Source: Protonemura montana
Taxonomy: Eukaryota; Arthropoda; Insecta; Plecoptera; Nemouridae
Length of the DNA: 64,000 bases
Assembly (NCBI GenBank): GCA_947568835.1
Contig: OX387605.1
Span: forward strand, 13,210,418 to 13,274,417
Direction of reading: 5' to 3'
In this document: in pieces, positions 12,529 through 45,750 of the stretch
How positions within the stretch are numbered: position 1 is the stretch's first letter
Layout of the letters: every line of letters starts with the position of its first letter
The notes under the pieces: model-generated
The model's input: the letters and a program-made list of their open reading frames with translations, nothing else
The model's database searches: none
What the model was told of the DNA's origin: nothing
Position numbers and translations under genes: made by a program

Positions 12529-15500
12529 TTAGTTCTGATCCATGGCCAAATTTTTGCTTTCCCCTTCACACGATGAACTGTGGTCTGGTAGTTCATCGTG
12601 TGGGAAATTTTGGAAGCAAACTGGACACTGTCCTTCCAAACTTTGGCTTGCTGTCTGATCACAGCATTCATTGACGTGTGCCTGTAAGTAAATACCACAC
12701 TTTCAAAAGTATTCTCGCATTCAGGTGTTTTAAGCATTTGTCCGAAAGAATCAGACTTTCATTAGGGCATGGGCAAACTGAGTAAAGAAAATTTTAATAC
12801 TTAACATTTGCTCTTTGCAACTGTCTTTTTAACAAACCTTTACAATTAAAAAAATTATAACTCAAAATATCAATACGCGCATATTAATTTTTGAGGATTA
12901 ACATTAATGAAGATTGATTAAGCGTAAACCAGTCTCAAATGCAAGTTATCTGCGAGCAATAACCTAATGAAATTTCTCGATACTCCAATCCTCCATTTTT
13001 TTCGGCAAAGAAGTAATTTGGCAGCATTTTTTTGCACAGACAGTTTAACACTAGCTTTATAGGAGTACGCTAGTATATTTGGGGTTTGTCAGCTTCTTTC
13101 AGCTACAACAGATTGGGAGATGTATTATAAAAATACTTCTTTGAATATCTCATTAAGAGAAAATATTATTTTGCTAAAAATTTTAGAGAATACAGAAAAA
13201 AGGAGGAGGGGAAGGGGAGTTTCCCAAGGTACCAGGAATCTGTATTGAAAGTCCACTGATTAAATTGCTTTCTGCAATGCTGGTTATCTGTAAAACAGCA
13301 AACAACATGACGAGGGGATTCATTCCCAGAGCAAATTACCTTAATACAAGACATTTCTGAGTTCGCTTGACCTCACATGCTGGCAAATACCGACATGTGG
13401 CCTGTTCACATTGAGGATCACCAAGCATTAGAAATTGTGTCTCGTTCAATAAAATCTAATCTGCATTCGAGCTTGCCAAGTTTTCGAGTTAGAGGAGTTG
13501 ACGCACTGATTTCAAGCAGTTTTGAGACCAGGGTAGGAATCACTAACTTTTCCGTTAGAGATCACGAATGTTATCTAGGTAAATTTCAGGGTTAATTCAC
13601 GTTACTTAACGAGATAAGGTTCTATATCTCTAACAAACAAGTTACATGATCGATACCCTGATCTAGTTTGATTTGCACAGAAAGGTATTGGTCCCAATCA
13701 TAGTTGTCTCAACTTGGGTGATATCGATTGATATTGATTTTACCAGACATCGAGTTGTCAACATGGGTTTATTAACGAAGTAATGGATGCAGTTGAAACA
13801 TTACAGCCTACCTGGATTTCAGGCTCCGGAAACTCTTCCTTGCAGAGTGGGCATGAAATTAGCTCTGGCATTTGCTCCCCTTGCACTTTATCCGTATCAC
13901 TTTCAGACTCCTGAGAAAAAAGTAAAAAACTATAAGCTAAATGTTTTTTCAAATAGAAAGAACTAGCAATTAGAAACTCTCATTATCTGGATCATGCAGG
14001 TACAAACTGAAGGTAAAGTTCCTCAAAGTAATTCCAACCTTTTTGTTAGCCTGCTTGCCCCTTGCAGGCTTTTGTGAAAATGATCCTTCAGCTAGTACGG
14101 CACGCCGGTTTTTCCCACTGATTGGTGCTGGTTTCAATACATCTGATGGCTTGGCCTGCCTGCGCTTGACAGATTTCATTTCACCTTCACTATCTATCAC
14201 ACTTTGGCCCTTTGGAAGGGCCGAAACCTTGGTTTTAGACATCTTCCATTTGTTTGTGTCATTGGCAACTACAGAGCTATATTGCAACTGGGGCACACAC
14301 ACTTCCTTTCCAGGCACATCTGAATCACTGCTAGTGTCACTATCCACTGTCACTAACTCGTCGTTAACCTTCTGTTCTGCAGCAATTTTTCCCACTGCAG
14401 AACTTAATTTGTTTATCCTAGTTTTTGCAATCGATGGCTTGGTTTCTTCTCTAGGCGAAAATATTTTATCCTTTTCGCTGCGGTAAATTTTTTTGTTTGG
14501 TATAATGCTGTCGCTGTCATCATCATCGCTGATGTCAAATTTGTAATCATCTGCCGTGCGTTTGGTCGTGGTTCGCTGGCGAAGGTTGTACTTGGGATTG
14601 GATGTTGATTCTTCAAGAAAGGGAGGAATATCAAAATGATCATCATAGGCACCAGCTAAATCAATCATTTTTGGGGTATCATTAACAGTTTCTTTGCCGT
14701 CATCATATTTCGCAGGCACCACTTGTACCGGACTAAATCCAAATTTTCTCAAACAGAGAGCAATATAGTCGTCCATTTTTAGAGACAATGCATGTTCTGA
14801 TCTGAAGAATGAAACCGATTTATTCTTTCTCTTAGGAAACAACGACGTTTCTGCAAGGGTTGACAACGCTGTATCTACACAGCTATGTGGGTTCAGTTTG
14901 TAAATTTCTGCTCTTTGTTGGCCATAATCTGGAAACGGTATTACCTCAAGCTGCTCAATGTCTTCTGATGTTGCAGGACTAACTATTTGCTCTTCAACAG
15001 GTTCTTCTAGTTCGATCTTCTTTCTGGCTCTGACAGCGGTACCACTGGATACAGCAGGTGTAACTTTGCTTGTAGGAGTTGATATTACAGGACTGCCGAC
15101 TTGCTTTTTAACAGGTTCTACTAGTGCCTTCCTGGCTTTGACAATGGCACCACTGGACACAGTAGGTGTAACTTTACTTTTAGGAGTTGGTGTTACAGGA
15201 CTGACCACTTGCTTTTCGACAAGTTCTACTAGTGCCTTCCTAGCACTGACGGTGGTACCACTGGACACGGTAGGTGTCACTGTGCTTGTAGGAGTTCTAT
15301 GATGATTACGGACAGCTGGACTCCTATTACCTGGCGAGGAATGGATCGGCGGCCGCTTCAAAGAACTGCACCGTGGACTCTCAAGCTCATTCAGAACGAC
15401 GACCTCGTCAGAGTCGTCGTCAACAACCGATTTAGCTATGAGCGGTGTCATCGACACTCCTGTCTTTTTAAAACGCTGCTGCAACTCATCTACTTGCAAG

Positions 15501-16783
15501 GTTGGAGTCGACACTGGCATTGCCACTTTTTCTCGACTTTCGGTCATTGATAAACGGAATGTTGAGATCAAGACTCCCTTCTCCTTTATACTCATATGTT
15601 TCAGCTCTTCGGCAGAGCAACCAAATTCTGGTGATAAAAAATAGGTACAACTTAATTTGGTACAATCAGTTTTCAACATTTTGGAATGAAATAAAATCAT
15701 ATTAAAAAAAAAAACAATAATAAACATAACAACAAAGTTTTTATAAACCTGAAATGGTTTAAGTGGTTAAAAGGAGAATAATAGATCAATTTTGGGGGCT
15801 CTGCTAGTAGACAGAAGTCGTTTTGAAAAAAAAAATTCTATTATCTTTCAACTTCTAGCATTTGGGGTGCTAGGACTTTTAGCACATCGTCAATGGAATT
15901 TAAGGAAAAATCCGATGTCTAGAAAGGCTTGAAAGAAAAGGCAGCAGTTAGCTGAATGTTAAGATAGAAAAAATTGCATGCTGTGTGGAATTAGTGCTTA
16001 GTTTGTGTACAGGTCAAATTCAAATTTTTTGCTCCAATTGTTAATATGATTTAAAATCTGAGATATCCCCAAATGCAGTCTCTAGTTTCTGCTAAACACT
16101 TTTCTTCACTTTATGAAATCACTTTTTAACAAAATAATGGAAGAAAAACAATGCTATTTGCCCCCAATTTTAACTGAAAAGCATAGATCTGAACCTAAAA
16201 TAACCCTGAAAGATATTTTGGCAAGGGTGGGCAGCCTCAAAATATGTGCGTAAGTGAGGAGGACATATGGACCTTACAACACATTCCTGGACCCTTTCAA
16301 AGCGTCACACATTAAATCTCAAGTTTCAGACATTCAATCCGACGGACGCAACAACGGAATCAACAGCCTACAACCATTTTTAACAGCTTAATATCATAGA
16401 AAAATATTGGTTGTAATTGGACTCGACGATACATCCTATGAGACAACTATAAAAAAAATACCCTTATTCTATGATACGACACTACACAACCCTTAATATG
16501 TTATTCAAAATAAACCTAGGCTAGAGTTGATGTCAATTGAACTGAGCCAAATTCTAAAATATAGTGATGCTGTTACAACATTGCAAAAAAAGTAATATTC
16601 CACATCATTTTTCATCCACTTAAAAAGCATGGGGTAAATAAATGCCCTTCTTGCCGGCACCAATGAGTTTAATGTTGAGTTTAAAAATATTGCTGAAGGT
16701 TGGACTAGCATTAATTTACATGCAGCTGACATACCTGTCAAAACCTTGTCAATTTCATATACCTCGTTGTTGTCTCCAGACAT
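12529..16783 (-). CDS. Unrecognised protein with tandem C-terminal UBZ4 zinc fingers, about 629 aa
   Basis: Exons 16783-16735, 15627-14039, 13910-13812 and 12681-12529 join in phases 1, 0, 0. The last exon has to be read in the frame AHVNEC...CPVC, which ends in TAA. Two fingers follow, both C-x2-C-x11-H-x3-C: Cys566/Cys569/His581/Cys585 and Cys598/Cys601/His613/Cys617. That spacing is the RAD18-type UBZ4 ubiquitin-binding finger, and tandem C-terminal copies occur in RAP80/UIMC1. The rest is disordered, acidic and basic. It has a hydrophobic-acidic patch DEVVVLNE near residue 90 that looks like a SUMO-interacting motif, and three 36-residue repeats (about 128-237). I cannot name an orthologue. 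A DNA-damage or ubiquitin-signalling role in the nucleus is inference. The start ATG has A at -3. The frame stays open 32 codons upstream without another ATG, so a further 5' exon is possible. Confidence 0.8.
12825..13060 (+). repeat. Dispersed repeat, copy A (shared with 36.7 kb)
   Basis: By eye this stretch aligns with 36710-36960. Shared pieces in the same order are tttttaacaaacct, a segment reading accagtc(t/a)caaatgc(a/g)ag, cctccaattt-like and aatcctccattt-like text, and aatttggcag near the end. Identity is moderate, so it is an old, unnamed interspersed repeat. Here it sits in the last intron of the UBZ4 gene. Confidence 0.55.
14966..15295 (-). repeat. Three 108-bp in-frame repeats in the UBZ4 gene
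   Basis: The encoded protein repeats a 36-residue unit three times: TP(T/K)S(T/K)V, TP(T/A)VSSG, a short basic ARK(A/K) stretch, a VE.VE.Q segment and V.SPVT. The third copy is two residues longer. Each unit carries SP/TP sites and a lysine-rich patch. Confidence 0.85.
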
Positions 16784-17525
16784 TTTGATCAAGATGCAAT
16801 TAATTTGGTCTAGGTCAGAAAGGCACGGTAACGAATCCACAAGACCCACGAGGTCCGTAAGATGATTGACTCGGGTTAATTAATCCATTGCTTCTTGTAC
16901 CCCATTGTCAAACTTGGCAACACATATCTGGCTGAATATCTAATGATTAATAAGTATTCACTCTGAGAATATTCGAGCTAAGTACTTTAAAGTATTTCTA
17001 CGAAACAAATAATACCCGACTTATCCTCTTCCCGCACAAACGAGTGACAGATCGAGTCCACTGAAGTCAGCAAGGGAAGAGTATTCTGCCGATTCGGAAT
17101 TCCATCCTTGAAAATTAGTACCTACCTAGAATCTTAGAAACATAATACGTGAAGGAGATAAAGTTTTTTAGCCTTTTAGTAGAAAAATCCACTATGATTT
17201 TTTTTTAATATAGCTGTATTGCTAAACCATACAAAAAGACTTAGTTACACATCAGATTTTTAATCACAAACAAATTTTTATTTTTTTGAAGTTGGTTAAA
17301 ATCTATCCCTAAATCTCATACCAGCTGGAACAGCTGGAACGTGCGTGTGTGCGTTTCAGCTGTCAGTGTCAGTAGGCCAGGCGCAAGTGTTTTAATTGGT
17401 TTTCACCAAAGACTGACTAGTTTTCAGTTATGGAATCGTATTCGTTATAAATCGCAATTCAAAACCAAAAATTTAACAGATAAAGTTTTGCCATTTTTTT
17501 ATTTCGCTAAAGGCTCAGCTTTAAA
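16784..17525. promoter_or_regulatory. Divergent promoter region between the UBZ4 gene and TMEM245
   Basis: The two start codons lie head to head 742 bases apart, so this gap should hold both promoters. The sequence shows AT-rich DNA and short palindromes such as cagctggaacagctgg near 17323-17338 (E-box-like CAGCTG twice). I see no TATA box that clearly serves either gene. If the UBZ4 gene has an extra 5' exon, it lies here. Confidence 0.5.
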
Positions 17526-28877
<11,352 letters not shown>

Positions 28878-30919
28878 TGCCGCGATCAAAAAGAAGGCTT
28901 GCTAAATGGTTTATCAATTCAATGGCATTTCACAAATTCTTCAAGACTGCTGACCTGCAATTATTAATTTCGGCTCTATGCCATACTGCTTGAGCTATTC
29001 CGGGCTTATTACAATATTTATTTTTTTATATAAAGATACACTTTTAATGGCAGCTTTGCCAATGCAGTATAAGTGGTTGGTATGCTAAATCGTTTTCTGG
29101 TTTTTTGTACCAGCCCATGAGTCATCACACTTTTTGCATGATATTCTATTGTTTGTCATCCTAAACTTAGCACTAGGGTACCAAAGCTTTACTAACATTT
29201 AACATTTGGACGATTCTGGTTGGTAAGCACCACAGCACACTGAGAGAACATCAGTCAGCAATCGAATGTTAACCATGACCAAAAAAAATATTTTGTTGCT
29301 GGAGTTCACTCATTGCACCTGGTTGGACTACCAGAAATCGACGATAGCTTAATATAGTTATTAGGAATTAGTTAATTGCATACCATGCACGTAAATTTAA
29401 TTTTTAGGCTCGATTGTAAGTCGAACGTTTCTTGCTACAATATATTGCATTAACCTACCTTTTTCAATTACATATTCACTAGCCAGAGATATCTGATAAT
29501 TTGTGTGAAAGGTGTTGTAGATCACATTGCTAGTTATAACTGCACAGGTGCTATTTATTGTGATTTAGCTGCAAAAATGGAATCAGATCTGAGTGTTAAT
29601 TATTATCCTACTCATTCACCAGAAAATCACTGGGAAATTATGGAATCTATTCCTACGTGAGGAGGAACCTTTTTCTTTGCTTTGTTTGGGCTTTGAAGCC
29701 AGATTATAATGGTACTGGACTCAATTAAATAAGGAAACAAAGTGCAACTAGTGATGCTAGCTCAGACTGAATGCAAATTTATACTACCATATAAAAGTTA
29801 AGTGCGTTTACACATTTTAAATACAATGTTCAAAGAAATGTAATTTTTTACTTATTGCAAATACTAAAATGATCAGAACTAATGTGAATAATAAAAACAA
29901 CTACTTATTTGCTTGATTATGTTTAACTCCTATTGTAGATGAGACAGAGCAAGAGATTAATTGGCTCATTCAACATAACACTACTACACAACCAGCTTAT
30001 TTGTAGGGTAGACTATCTTCAGGTATGAAATATCACAGCAGCAATGTTCATCAAAAGATCTGATAGGATAGAGAGAATATGTAGAACTCAAACTGTGGTT
30101 ATTTATTCACAAAATGTAGAATCACATAGGAATTTGACACATTCGATCTTCTTTTCAATTCCTTTTAGACGCTCAACAGAAACACAACAAAAGATGTACC
30201 ACAGAGCACTTCAAACTTCTGAATTCGTCAGCAGCAGTCTAAACAAACAGCAAACGCCCTCAAAGAAAGTCACGAATTCTTTGGTCACGATCAAAGGCTA
30301 GGAGCGTCTAGGAGTTTGATAGTAAGAATATAGGATTTAAATTGTGGCGGTTGGATCAGCTGAGTGAAAACACTCGCGTTGCGGGTTGCGTACGGCAAAG
30401 GGGCGGTAGCTCACAAAATTAAAAAATACTAAATTCAAAGTTTCGCTTGTATTTTATTATGCAGTGACACTGTCTAACCATCGGAGAAATTTTTTTTTCC
30501 ATTCGTTGCAGACATGCGATTAAAAGCATCCCCGATATTTGCAAGGAACTGTTGGCAAGTTAGGGAAGTGGCAGTGGATCGGCAAACGTCAGAGGGCCAT
30601 CTTTGTTTTAGTTGCTAGCTAGATGTAAGATGATGTAAGGTTAAGTGTCAGGCCTGCCTATGTGGAATAAAACGGAAAACATAAAGGCTTTTCTTATTTT
30701 CCAGGTAATTAAGGGATTACATATTATTTACCATTCGTTTTGTTGTTCTCTTGCCTTTCATCAATGTGGGACCTATGGCAATGTCAAACACCTCTGGGTC
30801 TAGCCTTGGTCTAGCCTGATAAGACTGCCCATAGCCCTTGTCATTATCATCTCTCCTCCCATTGGTACACGTAATTTGCAATTTTCAAAGACTAACTATG
30901 TAATTCTTCTACAGTTAAA
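28878..30919. other. TMEM245 3' UTR and SEL1L promoter/5' UTR region
   Basis: The two genes are in tandem. The first clear AATAAA after TMEM245 is at 29890-29895, about 1 kb past the stop, so its 3' UTR may be long. Near 30.35-30.62 kb the sequence becomes more CpG-rich and includes a GC-box-like ggggcgg at 30398-30404, a likely SEL1L promoter zone. A CTACAG acceptor at 30909-30914 lies five bases before the SEL1L ATG, so the SEL1L 5' UTR is probably interrupted by an intron. I saw no ER-stress element of the CCAAT-N9-CCACG type. Confidence 0.5.
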
Positions 30920-42013
<11,094 letters not shown>

Positions 42014-42072
42014 ATGGCTGCACCGTGATATGGCGTTTATTAAATTTATAAATATATACATAGTGCAATATG

Positions 42073-42078
42073 AATAAA
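42073..42078 (+). terminator. Poly(A) signal of SEL1L (proximal)
   Basis: AATAAA 60 bases after the SEL1L stop codon. A second AATAAA is at 42229-42234. Either could be used. Confidence 0.6.
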
Positions 42079-42228
42079 TGACAGAAAGGGAACTAGTATC
42101 AGCAAGGCTCAGTCTTGTTGTCAACAGATAGGAGTTTTTAATGTGGGGCATATGTCATTGTATTATTGTTTATTTTATTTAAAACTATTGATTGGATTAT
42201 TTGAAAGAGCACTCATACATGATTGTGA

Positions 42229-42234
42229 AATAAA
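42229..42234 (+). terminator. Poly(A) signal of SEL1L (distal)
   Basis: AATAAA about 216 bases after the stop, still upstream of the SINE at 42306. Confidence 0.5.
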
Positions 42235-42305
42235 ATTGTCGGCAATTGAATATTTTATGCTGTCTTGCTAATACAACCAATTCCCCTCAATTCAATCCAG
42301 AGCAT

Positions 42306-42737
42306 TATTTATTTTATGGTGTTTAACTACGCACTGTTTTGACATTTGGTCATGCGGCACTGGTCTAATGGCGTCAGTGAATGAGTGGATAATGATGATG
42401 AACCTAACCTAGCCTAGAAGGTAGGAGGGGAAACCCGGTGCCGGCACGTAGTCTACTCCTGACAAACAGGACCAAGGGGACCACCGGCTTCTTCCGTCCC
42501 TTCCGTAGGATGGTACAACTCAAACAGCAGAATTCCTCCACAAATCCATGCTGTCGAGAGGTTGATAAGCAAGGCGAGTGAAGTTGCTGTACTAACTTTC
42601 ATCCCTCCAACCTCTCTCCCAAACAGAACTGGTCATGTGTATGATGGTCACCAATCCAATACCTGACTCAGCTCAGTGTTGCTTAACTTTGGTGATCTAT
42701 CGAGAACCGGTTTTTCCAACACGCCAAACCGTTCGGT
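42306..42737 (-). mobile_element. 5S rRNA-derived SINE, full-length copy downstream of SEL1L
   Basis: Highly similar along its whole length to the 6722-7156 element and in the same orientation. The 5S-like head is at the 42.7-kb end, and the tail ends in ...TTAAACACCA-like sequence followed by AT-rich repeats. It is bounded by a perfect 12-base target duplication, aatccagagcat (42294-42305 and 42738-42749). Confidence 0.88.
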
Positions 42738-43004
42738 AATCCAGAGCATGTATCCCTGTGCACAACATACTATAACAGTTGAAAAAAAAAAAAAAATCTT
42801 TCTGTGCCATTACCAATTTGAAAACCCCTTGTTAATTGCTGTGAATTATTAAAAGAGTTAGCAGATTTTGAAGCATAGGGATTTTTCAGATGAAACAAAC
42901 TAACCCTGTGGTGCTAGTGAGTATACATGGTAGACTTCGGTGAGTACATGTAATAAACGTTCAAGAACTTTTACTCCACAAGTATGTAGGAACGTAAATA
43001 AGCT

Positions 43005-43137
43005 ACGAGAAGCGCTAACTGATGCCATTTGACTAAGTGTCACAGGGGCCATTGCTAAATAAAATATGTTGTTCAATAAAAAGTTTTAAGGCCCATTGTC
43101 AAAACAGTGCGTCGTTAAACCCCCCGAATCAATCAAT
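43005..43137 (+). mobile_element. 5'-truncated SINE tail with internal insertion
   Basis: The 3' part of the same SINE in the opposite orientation. Recognisable pieces are gatgccatt...gtgtcaca-ggggcc, then an extra ~45 bases, then attgtcaaaacagtgcgtcg and ttaaac. The end is an (AATC)n repeat instead of (AAT)n. The 5S head is missing. Confidence 0.68.
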
Positions 43138-43320
43138 CAATTACAATAGCTGGGGGTAGGCAGCTCGTGATACACATAGACATCACAGAGCTGCCTATGC
43201 GTAGAAAGGCGCGCAATGTAGCTCGAATGACGACGAAAACTAGATGTAAAATTGCCTTTTGGTATCAGGCGCCCATCCGAGAGAAGAGTATCGTCAGTTC
43301 ACTCTGCACCACAGTGCGTG

Positions 43321-43356
43321 TGACGTCATACGCCATACGTCATACGCCATACGTCA
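43321..43356 (+). repeat. 14-bp tandem repeat starting with a CRE palindrome
   Basis: A perfect TGACGTCA at 43321-43328 is followed by two copies of the unit tacgccatacgtca. The CGTCA half-site therefore recurs every 14 bases. Whether it binds CREB/ATF-type factors cannot be told from sequence. Confidence 0.7.
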
Positions 43357-43589
43357 TACTCCCCTCTCCTAAGCGTCTGACGTCTGACAGCTGCTATTAG
43401 TCGATCGCCGCAAACCACCGCAAACATATGGATTAAGTTAAGTGAGACATTAGATTAAAATTAGGGCTTCGCGAACGTAATTTGTGTTGCGTGGTAGACG
43501 AGCGTAGCGATAGTTGTGGTTGGTAAAAATAAAATAATTACATCTCAAGTTCACTCTATAGAGACAAAACGAAAGGCCGTGCCGTAGTC

Positions 43590-43830
43590 ACCTGATCTCT
43601 CTTTGGAACAACAAATGTATCTGTACATAAACGCTAATTTATAAGATCCGAAATTTTTTTCGTAAATGTTCAATAGTTTAAAAACTATAGGACCGATTTT
43701 GCTGAAAATCATACTCGGTCGAAGTTAAGAACACAAAAACATGTCCTGCAAATTTGGTCTCAATTGGTGCAGGCGTTAGGACGCTAGATCGCGAACAAAC
43801 ACATGTACACACAGACATAAAAAGAAAACA
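43590..43830 (+). mobile_element. Possible non-LTR retrotransposon 3' tail
   Basis: The phrases gaccgattttgctgaaaatc, gcaaatttggtctcaattgg and gatcgcgaacaaacacatg, ending in acacacagacataaaaag, resemble the conserved 3' tails of RTE-type elements in many invertebrates. No coding part and no boundaries are visible. Confidence 0.35.
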
Positions 43831-44966
43831 AACGGTAATATAAAAGTTCTTGAGTTCTTACCTTAATTACGAACGGCGTGATTCCGAGCTGTGGCTGGAG
43901 CTTTTGGTTCTAATCGGTTCTACTAGCTAAAACTCATTGTTGCTCATTCTTGGAAGAAAACGTTCACTTGGCATGACACCCAGACTCAGAATGAATTTAA
44001 ATCTATCATCAATTCTACACTCAATTCCATAAGCCGCTTATTCAATTACAAACTTATGCCTGTGTGCAAGTGGGGCCGCGTGGGCCAGAACCCCGCCTTA
44101 TATGTCCAATTACGAAAGTGCGAAAAGCAATTTTGGAATGGCAAATTGATAATATGTAATTTTCTGAAACGCATTGAATTGATTCAGATTTAATTATATA
44201 TTTTTCATTTTGTTATGGCAAAGGATGCTCTCTGCATTGAGGGTTTCCATAATCCATTCCGCTCTGTTTATGCTATCCTTGTTTGCATGTATATTCTTTA
44301 TCAATCAGTCTACAATGTAGTTAGATGCACTGAACAGTTGCAACACCGCAAGTGGTTGGGTCCACCAAATTTTGCATAATTCTGCACACGCTTAAGATGA
44401 GAATATCACTTTTACGGCATTTTTAACCTCCCATGTATGTTGTGAGTAAGTTTGATAAGTGTTAAACCAAATATTCATACCAGAGAATGATTGAGTGCAG
44501 CAAGCCAAAAAGATTAAACGTCAGTGGTTGCCATGCATCGAGGTCTGCGGCAGCTCAGGTTTCCAAAAGCTCATATGCCTCAAGACGAAAGATTGATTTA
44601 GTCATATAAAATTCTCAAACAAAAAAAAACCTATTTCCATGAAAGGAAAGGGCAACTAAATTCCCAATATTACACAAGGATTGTCAGAAGAGAAAAACTT
44701 CAAATCACAACTACTCGCGGAAACCCCGGGTAAACTAATACTGTTGGGTGTGCAATATCTAATATGGGGGTCACATCAGGAAAGTGTGGCTAGCAAAATG
44801 CTGATAAGTTTCAACTGCAAAAATGTTCTCTATTTCTATATCCTGGCTTCTAGTGCCATTTGCCATAACAGCATGCTAGTAAATAGTTAATGCAGCATTC
44901 AGTAGGTTTGGAAGGAGTCAAATGATGAACACAAAATTTAGTTTATACATTTACACAGTACAAAAT

Positions 44967-44972
44967 TTTATT
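44967..44972 (-). terminator. Candidate poly(A) signal of KDM3
   Basis: Minus-strand AATAAA about 780 bases downstream of the KDM3 stop. It is the best hexamer on that strand in the gap. Confidence 0.5.
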
Positions 44973-45750
44973 CTGAGCCAAGGGGCTTACAGAAACACTA
45001 AATACAACTGTACCGTTAGACTGTACAAAAATCCGGGCCGCAGTTTCGCTGAAACATCGGCGGATAGTCAACTCTCGAAACGTAACGCAAACTGTACAAC
45101 ATTAACAGCTCGAAACTCACGACACTTTGGCCGCAGGTCGCAATACGACGAAAAGATCAAAGCACAATAAATAAAATCTCATTAAATTAATAGTTGTATT
45201 CTTTATGTGTAGTCCCCACGTTGAATTCGAGAAAACACGAAATTACACGAATGAAACGTTGGAACAAATATAATATTATAACATATCACTCATTCTCAGT
45301 CGACGTCGAAATGCTGTCTGCCATTCTGTAGATATGCTACGAAAAATGCAATGATTCTCGCCGTTAGCTTTATTAGAACGTAGTTAACAGGTAATAGTAC
45401 TTTCAAAATCGTTGTTTGCTTTACAAGAACTGAGATCAAGGAAATTGTGCAAGTCAGTGTTCTTGGCGACGACATAAAAAACAAATAGGAACTACTCGAG
45501 TCAGTCCCCCACTGCGTTTCTGAGTCCTGTGCTCAGCACTTTCGACTGTTTCGCTCCCCCCGAGAAGCGGCATGTCGCACACAAACAAACTTCTTCAACT
45601 ATCTTTATACTTTTATCACGCGAGCTAAGTCGAGCTTGGTTTGCACTCGCTGCTCCAGGCAGCAATCGGCACTATGTGGACGCAATTCATCGGCGTGCGT
45701 CGAGAGGTAGGTGTGGTGGCGATAACGCTTGGCATTGACGGTCACTTCAC

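Larger units (their letters stand above)
42014..45750. other. SEL1L-KDM3 convergent intergenic region
   Basis: Contains the SEL1L 3' UTR, a full 5S SINE (42306-42737), an inverted SINE tail (43005-43137), a 14-bp CRE-like tandem repeat (43321-43356), a possible retrotransposon tail (about 43590-43830) and the KDM3 3' UTR. I see no additional gene. Open frames here are short and without family motifs. Confidence 0.7.

Noticed and set aside
14043-14486. 147-codon plus-strand open frame
   Set aside because: It lies entirely opposite the large UBZ4-gene exon, whose splice phases and zinc-finger joins are consistent. The plus frame has no motif and is an antisense shadow.
43167-43400. 78-codon plus-strand frame over the CRE-type repeat
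   Set aside because: Openness is explained by the 14-base repeat and chance. No motif.
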